DNA from: UBA4781 sp963556045
Lineage (GTDB): Bacteria; Chloroflexota; Anaerolineae; Anaerolineales; Anaerolineaceae
NCBI GenBank assembly: GCA_963556045.3
Contig: CAUVYA020000002.1
Span: forward strand, 2,294,001 to 2,358,000
Direction of reading: 5' to 3'
DNA: 64,000 nt
A program made the position numbers and the translations under genes. Under the pieces are notes generated by a model. The model made no database searches. It was not told the origin of the DNA and saw only the letters and a list, made by a program, of their open reading frames with translations. This document shows, in pieces, positions 35,348 through 44,111 of this stretch; the first letter of the stretch is position 1, and every line of letters starts with the position of its first letter.

Positions 35348-36073
35348 TCATTTCTTTATAGCGCGGATGTGCAGAAAGCAGGGCTCTCGCAGCAAACGTT
35401 CATAGATCTTCTGATTAGCGGGATCGTTAACGTGTTCTGGAGATGGTTGGGTCTCTAAAAAGGTTTCGATCTCAAAATTTGTCTGGATCAGGCTGTTGAT
35501 GATATTCTGCATGGGGCGGCGGTAGCTGCGGATGATGGGATACGGTTCACCAAAACCCTGCCATTCTTTTGCATGCAGTGTTACGGAAAAATAATCATCC
35601 TGCGGCCACTCGCGGTAATAATCGGATGCCGGATGACCGCATGAAAAGATTAAAAAGGATGCGGGTTTTAAAATGCGGTGAAATTCCCGCAAGAGCGGAA
35701 CCCAATCTTCAATATAGTCCAGCACCAGTGAACAAAGGACCAGGTCGTAGCTTTCATCTTCTGCGAAGGTGAGCGCTTCATGCAGATCCCATTGCAGAAC
35801 ATGCGCTTTACCCTGGCAGTATTCTTTTGTCATTCGTACAAATTCAGGGGTGGAGTCTACGGCGGTGACTGCGGCACCGTGCTCCACCATCCAGCCGCTA
35901 TTAAGACCCGAACCGCAGCCGGCATCCAGTACACGGCTGCCATGCAGATCCGGCAGTAGAGACAGGGTGGCAGGGCGTTCATAATATGCGTTATGTGGTT
36001 TTTGGGTAATTAATTGCGCGTAGCGTTCAGCGAAAGAAGCGTAATTTTGTTCTCCAAGATCAGTTTTTCCCAT
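35348..36073 (-). CDS. Class I SAM-dependent methyltransferase
   Basis: This 241-residue methyltransferase_11/25-type protein has motif I VLDAGCGSGLNSGWM (about 50-64), motif II VTAVDSTPEF, and SYDLVLCSLVLDYIEDW before a LKPASFLIFSCGHP strand. Substrate is unknown. It is monocistronic, with AAGGAACC before the ATG. Confidence 0.85.
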   Translation of the reverse strand: MGKTDLGEQNYASFAERYAQLITQKPHNAYYERPATLSLLPDLHGSRVLDAGCGSGLNSGWMVEHGAAVTAVDSTPEFVRMTKEYCQGKAHVLQWDLHEALTFAEDESYDLVLCSLVLDYIEDWVPLLREFHRILKPASFLIFSCGHPASDYYREWPQDDYFSVTLHAKEWQGFGEPYPIIRSYRRPMQNIINSLIQTNFEIETFLETQPSPEHVNDPANQKIYERLLREPCFLHIRAIKK

Positions 36074-36252
36074 CGCGGTTCCTTTTTATGCAATTCTAAC
36101 ATTTACCATAAGGTATTGCGCAGCAGAACCAGGGTGCCGCTTACTCGAAAAGGACTGGTTCTCAATAAAATGAAGCTGTGGAGACGATTTTCTATTTCAA
36201 AACACATGGTTGTCTATACAGGAAATTTTAAGATTAAAAGTTGTCCAGACCA

Positions 36253-36281
36253 TTTACAGATGGAAATTCTTATGATATATT
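36253..36281 (+). promoter_or_regulatory. Predicted promoter of the uracil permease leader
   Basis: TTTACA (36253-36258), a 17-base spacer and TATATT (36276-36281) predict a start near 36288, about 20 bases before the leader ORF. Further upstream an inverted repeat AGAACCAG/CTGGTTCT (36125-36162) is visible but has no assigned role. Confidence 0.55.
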
Positions 36282-36308
36282 CAGACAGTTTTGTCAGCAG
36301 GAGTACAC

Positions 36309-36386
36309 ATGAAAAAAAAGACCAACTTCATCTACATAGGCGTGCTGATAAGCAGCACGGGCTTGCTGACCTTTTCCATTTGTTAA
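36309..36386 (+). CDS. 25-codon leader peptide of the uracil permease gene
   Basis: ATG 36309 follows AGGAG with 5-base spacing and encodes MKKKTNFIYIGVLISS plus nine more residues ending SIC. The TAA stop lies in the A tract that starts the terminator stem. A ribosome finishing this frame would cover the left half of that stem. The product looks hydrophobic, but its main role is probably regulatory, as in pyrBI attenuation. Confidence 0.6.
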   Translation: MKKKTNFIYIGVLISSTGLLTFSIC

Positions 36387-36418
36387 AAAAAGACCCCCTT
36401 TATCGGGGGTCTTTTTTT
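36341..36418 (+). promoter_or_regulatory. Pause hairpin, U-rich tract and terminator (candidate UTP-sensitive attenuator)
   Basis: CGTGCTG-ATAAG-CAGCACG (36341-36359) is a perfect 7-bp hairpin. A pyrimidine-rich stretch at 36371-36384 holds nine T of 14 bases. A Rho-independent terminator follows: AAAAAAAGACCCCC (36385-36398) pairs with GGGGGTCTTTTTTT (36405-36418). The order hairpin, U-rich pause region, terminator overlapped by a leader stop matches the E. coli pyrBI scheme, where low UTP stalls RNA polymerase and lets the ribosome break the terminator. Confidence 0.55.
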
Positions 36419-36446
36419 ATAAAAAATTAAATCAGAGGAGTGAAAA

Positions 36447-37823
36447 ATGAACGAAAAGCAAAAGAACAATTATTATCTTCCCAACGACCGACCCCCGTTC
36501 GGTAAAATGCTGCTGTTAGGGCTGCAGCATGTTCTGACCATGTTTCCGGCTACAGTACTGGTTGCCATCCTGGTTGGATTCCATATCAACACAGTGCTGC
36601 TGGCATCCGGTGTGGCGACACTGGTAGCATTGATCTTATCCAAACTCAAAGTTGGAACATTCATCCCCCTGTATTATGGTTCAAGTTTTAGTTATATTGC
36701 GGCAATCTTAGCGATCACAAAAGCACAGTATGGGGTGGTGGCGCCCGATGAGCTTATTCGAACTGCTCAGGCGGGTATCGTTTGTACAGGTGTTGTCAAT
36801 GTGCTGGTGGGTTTATTGATCCACTACAGGGGCGGACAGAAAGCGATCAAAAATATCCTTCCTCCCATCGTGACCGGCTCGGTGGCTTGTGTGATCGGCT
36901 TTTCTCTGGGGCTGGTTGCTTTGAATGATGCCACCGGTGTCAGCAGCGGGGTGACCCAGAACGGCACCTGGGTACTGGTCGCATTTATAACCCTGATTTC
37001 CACCATTCTGTACTCTGTGTATCTGCGCGGCAAAGGGTTCATCGGTATGCTGCCTATTCTTTTAGGAGCCATAACCGGATATGTGGTTGCTATCCCGCTG
37101 GGGCTGGTGGATTTCACATCCATCACACAGGCACAGTTCATCATGGTTCCGCATGTCACACTTCCTTCTTTCACCAGTGAACTTTCAGTCACTGCGATTG
37201 CAAGCATTGCGATCATGGCAATTGCGACCATCCCCGAATCCACTGCACACCTGTACCAGATCGGTTTGTATGTGGATAAACTGGCTGAAAAAAAGAAGAG
37301 GGAAAAAGTCGGCTTGAGTAAATTCGTGGGTTTCAACCTGGTGCTGGATGGCATCGGGGATATGATCAATGGCTTGCTGGGCGGCGCAGCCGGCACCAAC
37401 TATGGAGAGAATAATTCTCTGATGGTCATTACCCAGAACTATTCAGGCTATTCTCTGATCTGTGCAGCGCTCATCGCCATTCTGCTCTCCTTCAGCGGTA
37501 TCCTGAGCGGCATCGTGCGCAGCATCCCTACAGCGGTTTCCGGCGGCTTATCCATTTATCTGTTTGGTGTGATCGGCATGCAGGGTATCGCGCTCATGAT
37601 CGAAGAAAAAGTGGATATGTTCGATCCGCGCAATCTGGCGGTCGGCGCGGTCATTTTCATCGTCGGCATCGGCGGACATATCGGTTTTCCCAATGGGTTC
37701 CTGCCCATCCCAGTGCTGCGCTCGGTCTTCCCCGAAGGCTGGCCGGCGATCGCAACCGGCGCCCTGCTCGGCATTCTCTTGAACCTGTTCTTCCAAATTT
37801 TCAAGCCCGCTGAAGCGAAATAA
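36447..37823 (+). CDS. Uracil:cation symporter (NCS2/UraA-like)
   Basis: This 458-residue permease has about 14 membrane segments. PESTAH in the eighth-segment region has the Glu-x3-His spacing of UraA E241/H245, and TNYGENNSLMVIT corresponds to the UraA region with E290. These contacts favour uracil over xanthine. It takes up uracil with protons for pyrimidine salvage. GGAG precedes the ATG, downstream of the predicted attenuator. A clear terminator follows the gene. Confidence 0.85.
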   Translation: MNEKQKNNYYLPNDRPPFGKMLLLGLQHVLTMFPATVLVAILVGFHINTVLLASGVATLVALILSKLKVGTFIPLYYGSSFSYIAAILAITKAQYGVVAPDELIRTAQAGIVCTGVVNVLVGLLIHYRGGQKAIKNILPPIVTGSVACVIGFSLGLVALNDATGVSSGVTQNGTWVLVAFITLISTILYSVYLRGKGFIGMLPILLGAITGYVVAIPLGLVDFTSITQAQFIMVPHVTLPSFTSELSVTAIASIAIMAIATIPESTAHLYQIGLYVDKLAEKKKREKVGLSKFVGFNLVLDGIGDMINGLLGGAAGTNYGENNSLMVITQNYSGYSLICAALIAILLSFSGILSGIVRSIPTAVSGGLSIYLFGVIGMQGIALMIEEKVDMFDPRNLAVGAVIFIVGIGGHIGFPNGFLPIPVLRSVFPEGWPAIATGALLGILLNLFFQIFKPAEAK

Positions 37824-37827
37824 TATG

Positions 37828-37863
37828 AAAAGCTCAACCATGGCATGCTGTGGTTGAGCTTTT
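37828..37863. terminator. Terminator after uracil permease gene
   Basis: AAAAGCTCAACCA (37828-37840) pairs with TGGTTGAGCTTTT (37851-37863) around a 10-base loop. It also serves the minus-strand membrane protein that ends at 37882. Confidence 0.85.
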
Positions 37864-37881
37864 ATTTTCCAATTTCATGTA

Positions 37882-38151
37882 TTAACAATACCCGATATAC
37901 CATCCTCCTGCGATAAGCGCGATCCCTATCAGGCAAATCGCCAGCCATTTTGGTGCCTCTGCCAGCGCTTTGATGATGGCGGGAATGGCATCGAGCATCT
38001 TCTCAAGCGTGCTTTTCTGTTCTTGCTCATCTCCGAGGAGTTTAACCCTGGTCTCTTTTGTAAACATCTTTGCCAGGGCGGCGGCAATACCTGCCAGAAC
38101 GCTGATGATTGCCACGATCATGAAAAGAATCCCAAGTACCTGCGCAGTCAT
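37882..38151 (-). CDS. Small two-pass membrane protein, unknown
   Basis: The 89-residue product has a hydrophobic N-terminal segment (LGILFMIVAIISVLAGIAAAL). A charged middle (KETRVKLLGDEQEQKSTLEKML) follows, then a second segment near the C-terminus. A good AAAGGAAAAA site precedes the ATG. No family is recognised. It faces the LacI operon divergently, but the large operator-bearing gap suggests separate control. Confidence 0.6.
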   Translation of the reverse strand: MTAQVLGILFMIVAIISVLAGIAAALAKMFTKETRVKLLGDEQEQKSTLEKMLDAIPAIIKALAEAPKWLAICLIGIALIAGGWYIGYC

Positions 38152-38307
38152 TTTTTCCTTTATTTTTGTTTTTGGATAAGGAAGATCAGTATCGGCTAGA
38201 CGCTTATTCCTCTAAATTGAAGCCCCAACTAGATACCGTCTACCTGCTGTAATTTCATTTTTCAAGCACGACATACGGGTGATTTGGAAAAATTTAAGAT
38301 TGGTCGC

Positions 38308-38359
38308 TTGAAAACCAAAACGTTTTGGTTTACAATGGGACTATCCCAAAACGTTTTGG
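38308..38359 (+). promoter_or_regulatory. LacI-family promoter with two operators
   Basis: TTGAAA (38308-38313), a 17-base spacer and TACAAT (38331-38336) form a promoter. A perfect 20-bp palindrome centred at 38321/38322 (core CCAAAACGTTTTGG) fills the spacer. A 14-bp copy (38346-38359) lies just past the start. Centres are 31 bases apart, about three helical turns, so two repressor dimers can bind the same face. Confidence 0.85.
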
Positions 38360-38374
38360 TAAAGGGAGAGAATT

Positions 38375-39391
38375 GTGACGACATCCATCCGAGATATTGC
38401 CGAAAAAGTAGGAAAGTCCATTACCACCGTTTCACGAGCATTACACGATTATGACGATGTCAGCCCTGAAACAAAAGAGCTGGTGCGCAAGGCAGCGCAG
38501 GAAATGGGTTATGTTGCCAATCGACAGGCGCAATTGCTCAGGCAGAAGAACACTGACACCATCGGTTTTATTCTGCCCACCTTTGGACCTCGTTTTTCGG
38601 ATCCCTTTTTCAGTGAATTCCTGGCTGGTATCGGGAATAAAGCTGCCGATCATGGCTACGATCTGCTCGTTTCCACCTGTCCCCCCGGAGAAAAAGAAAT
38701 TCGTACCTACCAGTATGAAGTGCAGAGCAATCGTGTGGATGGTTTCATCATCGTGCGTACGCGGGTGAATGATGCCCGCATCCAGTATCTCAAAAGTGTC
38801 AAATTCCCCTTTGTGGCATTTGGACGCGTTCCCGGGATGGAAGATATGCCCTTTGTGGATGAAAATTCCGATATCGGAATGCAGATGATCGCCGATTATC
38901 TGGTTGAACTGGGGCACACCCATATTGGCTGCATCGCTCCATCTATGGAATATACCTTCGCTACCCATCGTATGCAGGGGCTGCAGGAGGGTTTGAAATC
39001 GCACAATATCGAATTGGATGAAAAGGATGTCCTTACTGGCGATCTGACCGAAAAGGGCGGCTATGAGAGAGCCATGGAATTGATCCGGCGCGAGCACAGA
39101 CCTAGCGCGATCGTGGCACTCAATGACCTGATGGCAATTGGCGCGATGAGTGCGGTGCAGGATGCCGGCTTGATTGTAGGAAAGCATGTCTCTGTAACCG
39201 GATTTGATAATATCCCGTTTTCTTCATATACACACCCTCCTCTTACAACAGTGCATCAGCCGATCTTTCAGATCGGCAGCATGGTTTGTGAGATGCTGAT
39301 CAAGATCGTGAAGGGCGAACCGCTGGAAGAGAATCAGGTTCTGCTAAAACCTTCTCTCATTAAAAGACAATCGACGGGAGCTCCGTTATAA
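38375..39391 (+). CDS. LacI family transcriptional regulator
   Basis: The 338-residue regulator has the LacI HTH at the extreme N-terminus (IRDIAEKVGKSITTVSRAL) and hinge helix ANRQAQLLRQ near residue 50. A periplasmic-binding-like sensor follows, with GFDNIPFSSYTHPPLTTVHQP. GTG 38375 is the start, after AGGGAGAG. The double operator in its own promoter indicates autorepression and control of the downstream importer genes. The ligand is probably the imported glycoside or a derived sugar. Confidence 0.93.
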   Translation: MTTSIRDIAEKVGKSITTVSRALHDYDDVSPETKELVRKAAQEMGYVANRQAQLLRQKNTDTIGFILPTFGPRFSDPFFSEFLAGIGNKAADHGYDLLVSTCPPGEKEIRTYQYEVQSNRVDGFIIVRTRVNDARIQYLKSVKFPFVAFGRVPGMEDMPFVDENSDIGMQMIADYLVELGHTHIGCIAPSMEYTFATHRMQGLQEGLKSHNIELDEKDVLTGDLTEKGGYERAMELIRREHRPSAIVALNDLMAIGAMSAVQDAGLIVGKHVSVTGFDNIPFSSYTHPPLTTVHQPIFQIGSMVCEMLIKIVKGEPLEENQVLLKPSLIKRQSTGAPL

Positions 39392-39477
39392 ATTTACAAA
39401 ATAAGAAAAAAGTGCAGGAGGTGGAAAGAAAAAGTAAAAATGGTTGGTCAGTTCTACAAAAATAAATGGAGGAAAAG

Positions 39478-40887
39478 ATGAAACGGTTTCGACTAATACT
39501 ATCAATCTTAATACTATCTACATTGATCCTGGCGAGCTGCGCCTCACAGCCTGAAGAAGCGGCAGTGGTTGAAGAACCCGAGATGGTTGAAGAGGTTGTG
39601 GAAGAACCTGTGGTTGAAGATGAAGTGATCATTGAGTTCTGGACGACCGATAATGAACCGGCGCGCCTGGATGTGTATGAAGCAATCGCAAATGAATATA
39701 TGGCTGCACATCCCAATGTGGACCTGCGCATTGTGGCGATCGAAGAAGCTGGAATTTCACAGCGCATTGCTACAGCACTGGCAGCCAATCGTGTGCCAGA
39801 TATTGTTCGCATGGGCGTGGAACGCGTAGCGACCCTGGCGGCGGATGGAATATTGGATGAAGATGCTGCTGAAGCGGTTATCAACGATATCGGTGTGGAT
39901 GATTTTCGTGAATCCCCCCTGCAAATGGTTATGAATCCTACCACCGGCAAATATGCAGCCATTCCATACGATGGCTGGGTGCAGGCACTCTGGTACCGCT
40001 CTGATGTTTTTGAAGAGGCTGGTCTGGAAGCTCCTGTGACCTGGGATGCCATCAACGCTGCCTGCGATGCTCTGCCGGGCACCGGCAACCTTCTCTACGG
40101 TCTTACCCTGGGAACCGACCCCGGACAGAACTACGGGCATCAGGTCTTTGAACAGGTTGCCATGTCGAATGATGCCTGGCCATTTGATGCCGATGGAAAC
40201 GTGACCTTTGATACCCCTGAAATGATTGAAGCACTGCGTTTCTATACCGAACTGCAGCGTTGTGCCATGCCCGGTCCGCAGTACTGGCGCGGGGCTCGCG
40301 AATCCTATGAGCTGGATCAATCAGGCATGCTGTTCTACAGCACCTACATCATGGACGACCTGGTGGAAGGCTCCGGATTGGAAGAGGGCGGCAATGTTGA
40401 GATTCCGGTTGAAGACCTCGCTCTCAAGACCGGTTTTGCTCCTCAAATGGAAGGCGAGGGCGGCTCCGCTTCATACGGGCAGCTGGTTACCCTGGCTGTC
40501 ATGCAGGGCGCTGATCCCGAAGCGCAGGATGTCATCAAATACTTCCTGACGGAAGGCTACCAGGATGTGTTAGGGCTGGCTCCCTTTGGGAAAGTACCTG
40601 TGTTGAAGAGCGCTGTGGATGGCTGGAAAACCTCAAGCCCATTCTTTGCCAATTACTCCAGCGAAACACTGGATCAAATTGCCAATGGCTACGACACCAT
40701 GGGGCGCTGGTTATTCCGACCTGATTACGACGCAGCCCAGCGCGCTGTGATCGGTGACATCGAAGGGCGTCTGTTGATCCCGCAAGCGATCAGCAATATC
40801 GCACTCGAAGGCACCATGACCCCTGAAACTGCTGCCGTCTGGCTGCAGGAACAGGTCGAAGCTCTGGTAGCAGAACGAGCTGAGTAA
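39478..40887 (+). CDS. Sugar ABC transporter substrate-binding lipoprotein (SBP_bac_1)
   Basis: About 469 residues. The lipoprotein signal ends LILASC, then a Glu/Val-rich linker (residues 20-50), then an extracellular solute-binding fold of the maltose type (EFWTTDNEPARLDVYEAI, YAAIPYDGWVQALWYRSDVFEEAGL). The start is ATG 39478, after GGAGG with 4-5 base spacing; an earlier in-frame ATG at 39466 lacks a site. It supplies the MalFG-like permeases downstream. The ATPase is not encoded here, so a shared MsmK-type ATPase elsewhere is likely. Confidence 0.92.
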   Translation: MKRFRLILSILILSTLILASCASQPEEAAVVEEPEMVEEVVEEPVVEDEVIIEFWTTDNEPARLDVYEAIANEYMAAHPNVDLRIVAIEEAGISQRIATALAANRVPDIVRMGVERVATLAADGILDEDAAEAVINDIGVDDFRESPLQMVMNPTTGKYAAIPYDGWVQALWYRSDVFEEAGLEAPVTWDAINAACDALPGTGNLLYGLTLGTDPGQNYGHQVFEQVAMSNDAWPFDADGNVTFDTPEMIEALRFYTELQRCAMPGPQYWRGARESYELDQSGMLFYSTYIMDDLVEGSGLEEGGNVEIPVEDLALKTGFAPQMEGEGGSASYGQLVTLAVMQGADPEAQDVIKYFLTEGYQDVLGLAPFGKVPVLKSAVDGWKTSSPFFANYSSETLDQIANGYDTMGRWLFRPDYDAAQRAVIGDIEGRLLIPQAISNIALEGTMTPETAAVWLQEQVEALVAERAE

Positions 40888-40900
40888 ATTTCGGTTACCA

Positions 40901-40934
40901 TATGCAGGTATACGAGCAATCGTATACCTGCATA
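40901..40934 (+). terminator. Intercistronic hairpin between binding protein and permease genes
   Basis: TATGCAGGTATACG (40901-40914) pairs perfectly with CGTATACCTGCATA (40921-40934) around AGCAAT. It has no T tract and probably stabilises the upstream message, giving more binding protein than permease. Confidence 0.65.
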
Positions 40935-40950
40935 CTTATAAGGACATGCG

Positions 40951-41901
40951 ATGAAAGCTCACAGTAATGAGAAAAAAGCTTCACGTCCGATATCCCTGAA
41001 ACAACGGGAAGCCAGGCTGGCTTACCGCTACATTCTTCCCACTGCTTTGATCGTTTTCGGCTTGGTGATCTTCCCGGCTCTCTACAGTGTCTGGATCTCT
41101 TTCCATGATGTGGGATTGAAGAATCTTGGTGATGTGTGGCATGCCCCTTATGTGGGCTTCGATAATTACAGGAATGTGATCAACGACTTCACCTTTAAAT
41201 TCGAAGATTGGAATAATGCCGGAGCCGTCGTAACCACCATCATTTATTCACTGGGTTCTACCATCCTGACCGTATTCTTAGGACTTATTGCATCTTTATT
41301 GCTCAACCGCCCTTTCAAAGGGCGCGGGATTGCCCGCTCCGTTTTTCTGTTCCCGTATGTGGCACCGGTCGTGAGCGTCGCCTTTGTGTGGCGCTGGATC
41401 CTGGATCCACGCCAGTCAGGCGTGCTGAACGATTTGCTCATGAAATTGAGCTGGATTGACGCACCACAGGCATATCTTTCAACCAGAGGATTGGCGCTAA
41501 TACTGGTGATCATCTTTGAAGCATGGCGCTATTTCCCCTTTTCCATGTTAATGATCCTTGCCAGGCTGCAGGCTATTGATGACCTGCTGTACGAAGCCGC
41601 CGAGGTGGATGGCGCCAGTACCTGGCAGAAGTTCATCTACATAACGCTGCCTGAGTTGAAGTATGTGCTTGGTTCTTCATTTTTATTGAGGTTGATCTGG
41701 ACGTTCAATAAATTCGATGATATTTTCCTGCTGACCGGAGGCGGCTACGGCACGAAAGTGCTGCCGATCTTGACGTATGAGTTCAGCTTCAGGACCTTTA
41801 ACTTTGGAAAAGGAGCGGCAACAGCCATGATCCTGCTGGTGATCGTTCTCGTTTTTATGCTGCTCTATTCCAGGACGGTGATGAAAAATGAAGAAGACTG
41901 A
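40951..41901 (+). CDS. Sugar ABC transporter permease (MalF/UgpA-like)
   Basis: This 316-residue protein has six membrane segments. The EAA coupling motif lies around residue 215 (LLYEAAEVDGASTWQKFIYITLPELK), which contacts the ATPase. It forms the channel with the next gene product for a di- or oligosaccharide-type solute. The end overlaps the next gene. Confidence 0.92.
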   Translation: MKAHSNEKKASRPISLKQREARLAYRYILPTALIVFGLVIFPALYSVWISFHDVGLKNLGDVWHAPYVGFDNYRNVINDFTFKFEDWNNAGAVVTTIIYSLGSTILTVFLGLIASLLLNRPFKGRGIARSVFLFPYVAPVVSVAFVWRWILDPRQSGVLNDLLMKLSWIDAPQAYLSTRGLALILVIIFEAWRYFPFSMLMILARLQAIDDLLYEAAEVDGASTWQKFIYITLPELKYVLGSSFLLRLIWTFNKFDDIFLLTGGGYGTKVLPILTYEFSFRTFNFGKGAATAMILLVIVLVFMLLYSRTVMKNEED

Positions 41902-41908
41902 GGGCAAT

Positions 41909-42832
41909 ATGGATAAAAACGCGAGACCGGCAGATGGTCAAAAACCCAAGAATCTGATCAACCATCTGGCAGACTGGATCAACTGGCGCCGTTTTCTACT
42001 GGCGGCGGTGATGATCTTTTTCCTGGTCGGCATCCTCTTTCCATTCTACTGGATGATGAGTTCCTCTTTTAAGTCATTCGCCGAAATTGGCGGCAGAGAA
42101 CCGGTGTATGTGCCTTCACAGCTGCGCTGGGAAGCTTACAAGGAATTATTCGACCCGCAGAATGTCTATTTCAGGAACTTTGGGCAGAGCATCATGAACA
42201 GTATCAGGGTATCTATCCCGACTGCTTTGATAACCGTTCTCTTTTCTACATTGGGAGCGTATGCCATCACCCGTCTGCACTTCAAAGGCAAGAACCTGTT
42301 CTTGAATGGGATCCTGCTGATCTATCTCTTCCCGGGCGTGCTGTTGATCATGCCTCTGTTTGCCATGCTTTCCCAGCTGGGCGGGGTGATAGGTTTTGAA
42401 GTGCAGGATAATCTGGGGGTGTTGACCGTCACCTATCTGGCGCAGACGCTTCCGGTGGCTCTGTATATGTTGACCAATTATTTCAAGACCATCCCCAATG
42501 AGATCGAACAGGCGGGCTTGATTGATGGCTGCTCCCACAGTCAGGTTCTCACCAAGATCACGCTGCCGCTATCGCTGCCGGCGATCGTCTCGGTTTTCAT
42601 ATACTCCTTCATGATCGCGTGGAATGAATTTTTGTACGCTTTTATTTTTCTCAACAGCCGTAATCAATTCACCATCCCGATCGCGATCAACACCATCTTC
42701 AACGATCCCAGCCCGCGTCCCAATGTGGTCATGGCAGCCTCGACCATCATGACCATCCCGATCATGATCCTGTACCTGGCATTGCAGAAATACCTTGAAA
42801 AAGGTCTGGTGGCGGGTGGCGTCAAGGGGTAG
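41909..42832 (+). CDS. Sugar ABC transporter permease (MalG-like)
   Basis: About 307 residues with six membrane segments and the EAA loop (EIEQAGLIDGCSHSQVLTKITLPLS). It is the second half of the importer channel. ATG 41888 in the same frame overlaps the previous gene by 14 bases. I favour 41909, preceded by GAGGG, but both are possible. The usual Ala of the EAA motif is kept in EQAG. Confidence 0.9.
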   Translation: MDKNARPADGQKPKNLINHLADWINWRRFLLAAVMIFFLVGILFPFYWMMSSSFKSFAEIGGREPVYVPSQLRWEAYKELFDPQNVYFRNFGQSIMNSIRVSIPTALITVLFSTLGAYAITRLHFKGKNLFLNGILLIYLFPGVLLIMPLFAMLSQLGGVIGFEVQDNLGVLTVTYLAQTLPVALYMLTNYFKTIPNEIEQAGLIDGCSHSQVLTKITLPLSLPAIVSVFIYSFMIAWNEFLYAFIFLNSRNQFTIPIAINTIFNDPSPRPNVVMAASTIMTIPIMILYLALQKYLEKGLVAGGVKG

Positions 42833-42840
42833 CTGCGATC

Positions 42841-44087
42841 ATGCGAGTTGCCTTTTTATCCACCCGCATCCACGGTCTGGATGGTGTTTCGCTGGAAATC
42901 CACAAGTGGGCGTCCATCCTGGCTGAGGCGGGGCACGAGCTGTTTTACTGCGCCGGTGAACTGGGGGAGCAGCGCAACGCTATGCTCATCCCCGAAATGC
43001 ACTTCACGCACCCGCACATAGAGCAAATCCAGCAGATGGCGTTTGGGCAGGTCGAGAAAAACGCGCAGCTGGATGCTCTCATCCGGCAGTCTGTGGGGCG
43101 CCTGGTCACACACATACGCTCTTTCCTGGAATCGAACCACATTGATGTGATCATCGCGGAGAATATTCTCACCATCCCCATGAATATCCCGCTGGGGATC
43201 GCCCTGACACAGCTCATTCGAGAGACGCGTATCACGACCATCGCGCATCATCACGATTTCTACTGGGAGCGCGAGCGGTTCAACAGAAATTGCATCCCAG
43301 ACATACTGGAGAATTGTTTTCCACCTGATGTGCCCTCTATCCGGCATGTGGTCATCAATTCCCTCGCTCAAGAGCAGCTGCGCAAAAAGAAGGGCATTCA
43401 GGCAGCATATCATCCCCAATGTCTTTGACTTCGCGCATCCCGTCGCTGCGCCAACGCATGCATACGGAGAACCTGCGCCGTACTCTGGGCATCCAGCGGG
43501 ATGAGATCATGGTCTTGCAGCCGACCCGCGTCATCCCGCGCAAGGGTATCGAACTGGCGATCGATCTGGTGGCAGCCATGCGCCAGCCGCAGGCAAGGGC
43601 AGCTCTGGGAGGCAGGGATAGCAAACTCGTCATCAGCCATCCTTCAGGGGATGAAGGCGATGCCTATCTCACCGCTCTCCTTCGCAAAGCCGAGCAGCTG
43701 CAAGTGGAAGCCATCCTGGCAGACCGCCTTCTCACGGCTGCCGGGCAGGGCGCTGACATGCTGTGGGATACCTACCGCTGTGCTGACCTGGTGACCTACC
43801 CCAGCCTGATCGAGGGTTTTGGCAATGCACTGCTGGAAGCGCTGTACTTTCGAAAGCCGGTGGTGATCAACCGCTACCCGGTTTACGAAGCAGATATCCG
43901 CCCGCTGGAATTGGATCTGATCGAAATGAAAGGCGCGGTAACTGGCGACGTTCTGAAAGAGGTGATCACAGTGCTGAATGACGCGCAGCGCCGTACGCAG
44001 ATGGTCGAAAAGAATTTTTCGATCGCCGCCGCAAATTTTTCGTATCAGGCGATCCAGCCAAAGCTTGATAAAATGATGAGGTTATAA
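42841..44087 (+). pseudogene. Family 4-type glycosyltransferase, interrupted by two frameshifts
   Basis: The N-terminal part (42841 to about 43410, starting MRVAFLSTRIHGLDGVSLE) and C-terminal part (from about 43458, ENLRRTLGIQRDEIMVLQPTRVIPRKGIELAI) are clearly one GT-B glycosyltransferase. The linking piece IPNVFDFAHPVAAPTHAYG lies in the third frame (43412-43455). Two one-base insertions, near 43411 and 43458, would explain this. The donor site (LVTYPSLIEGFGNALLEA) is intact. Restored length is about 415 residues. Its position between sugar permeases and a GH13 phosphorylase is unusual for a catabolic operon. The enzyme may make, or in reverse use, a glucoside. Confidence 0.75.
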
Positions 44088-44111
44088 AAATATTTTAATA
44101 GAGTAATAAGA

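Noticed and set aside
36125..36162. 8-bp inverted repeat AGAACCAG/CTGGTTCT as a terminator
   Set aside because: The loop is 22 bases, there is no T tract and it lies well upstream of the predicted promoter; no role can be supported.
36309..36446. Known purine or preQ1 riboswitch before the uracil permease
   Set aside because: Core motifs of these riboswitches are not seen; the leader ORF plus pause-hairpin arrangement explains the region better.
38441..39187. 248-codon minus-strand frame in the LacI gene
   Set aside because: Antisense to a full LacI-family protein with clear HTH and no independent signal.
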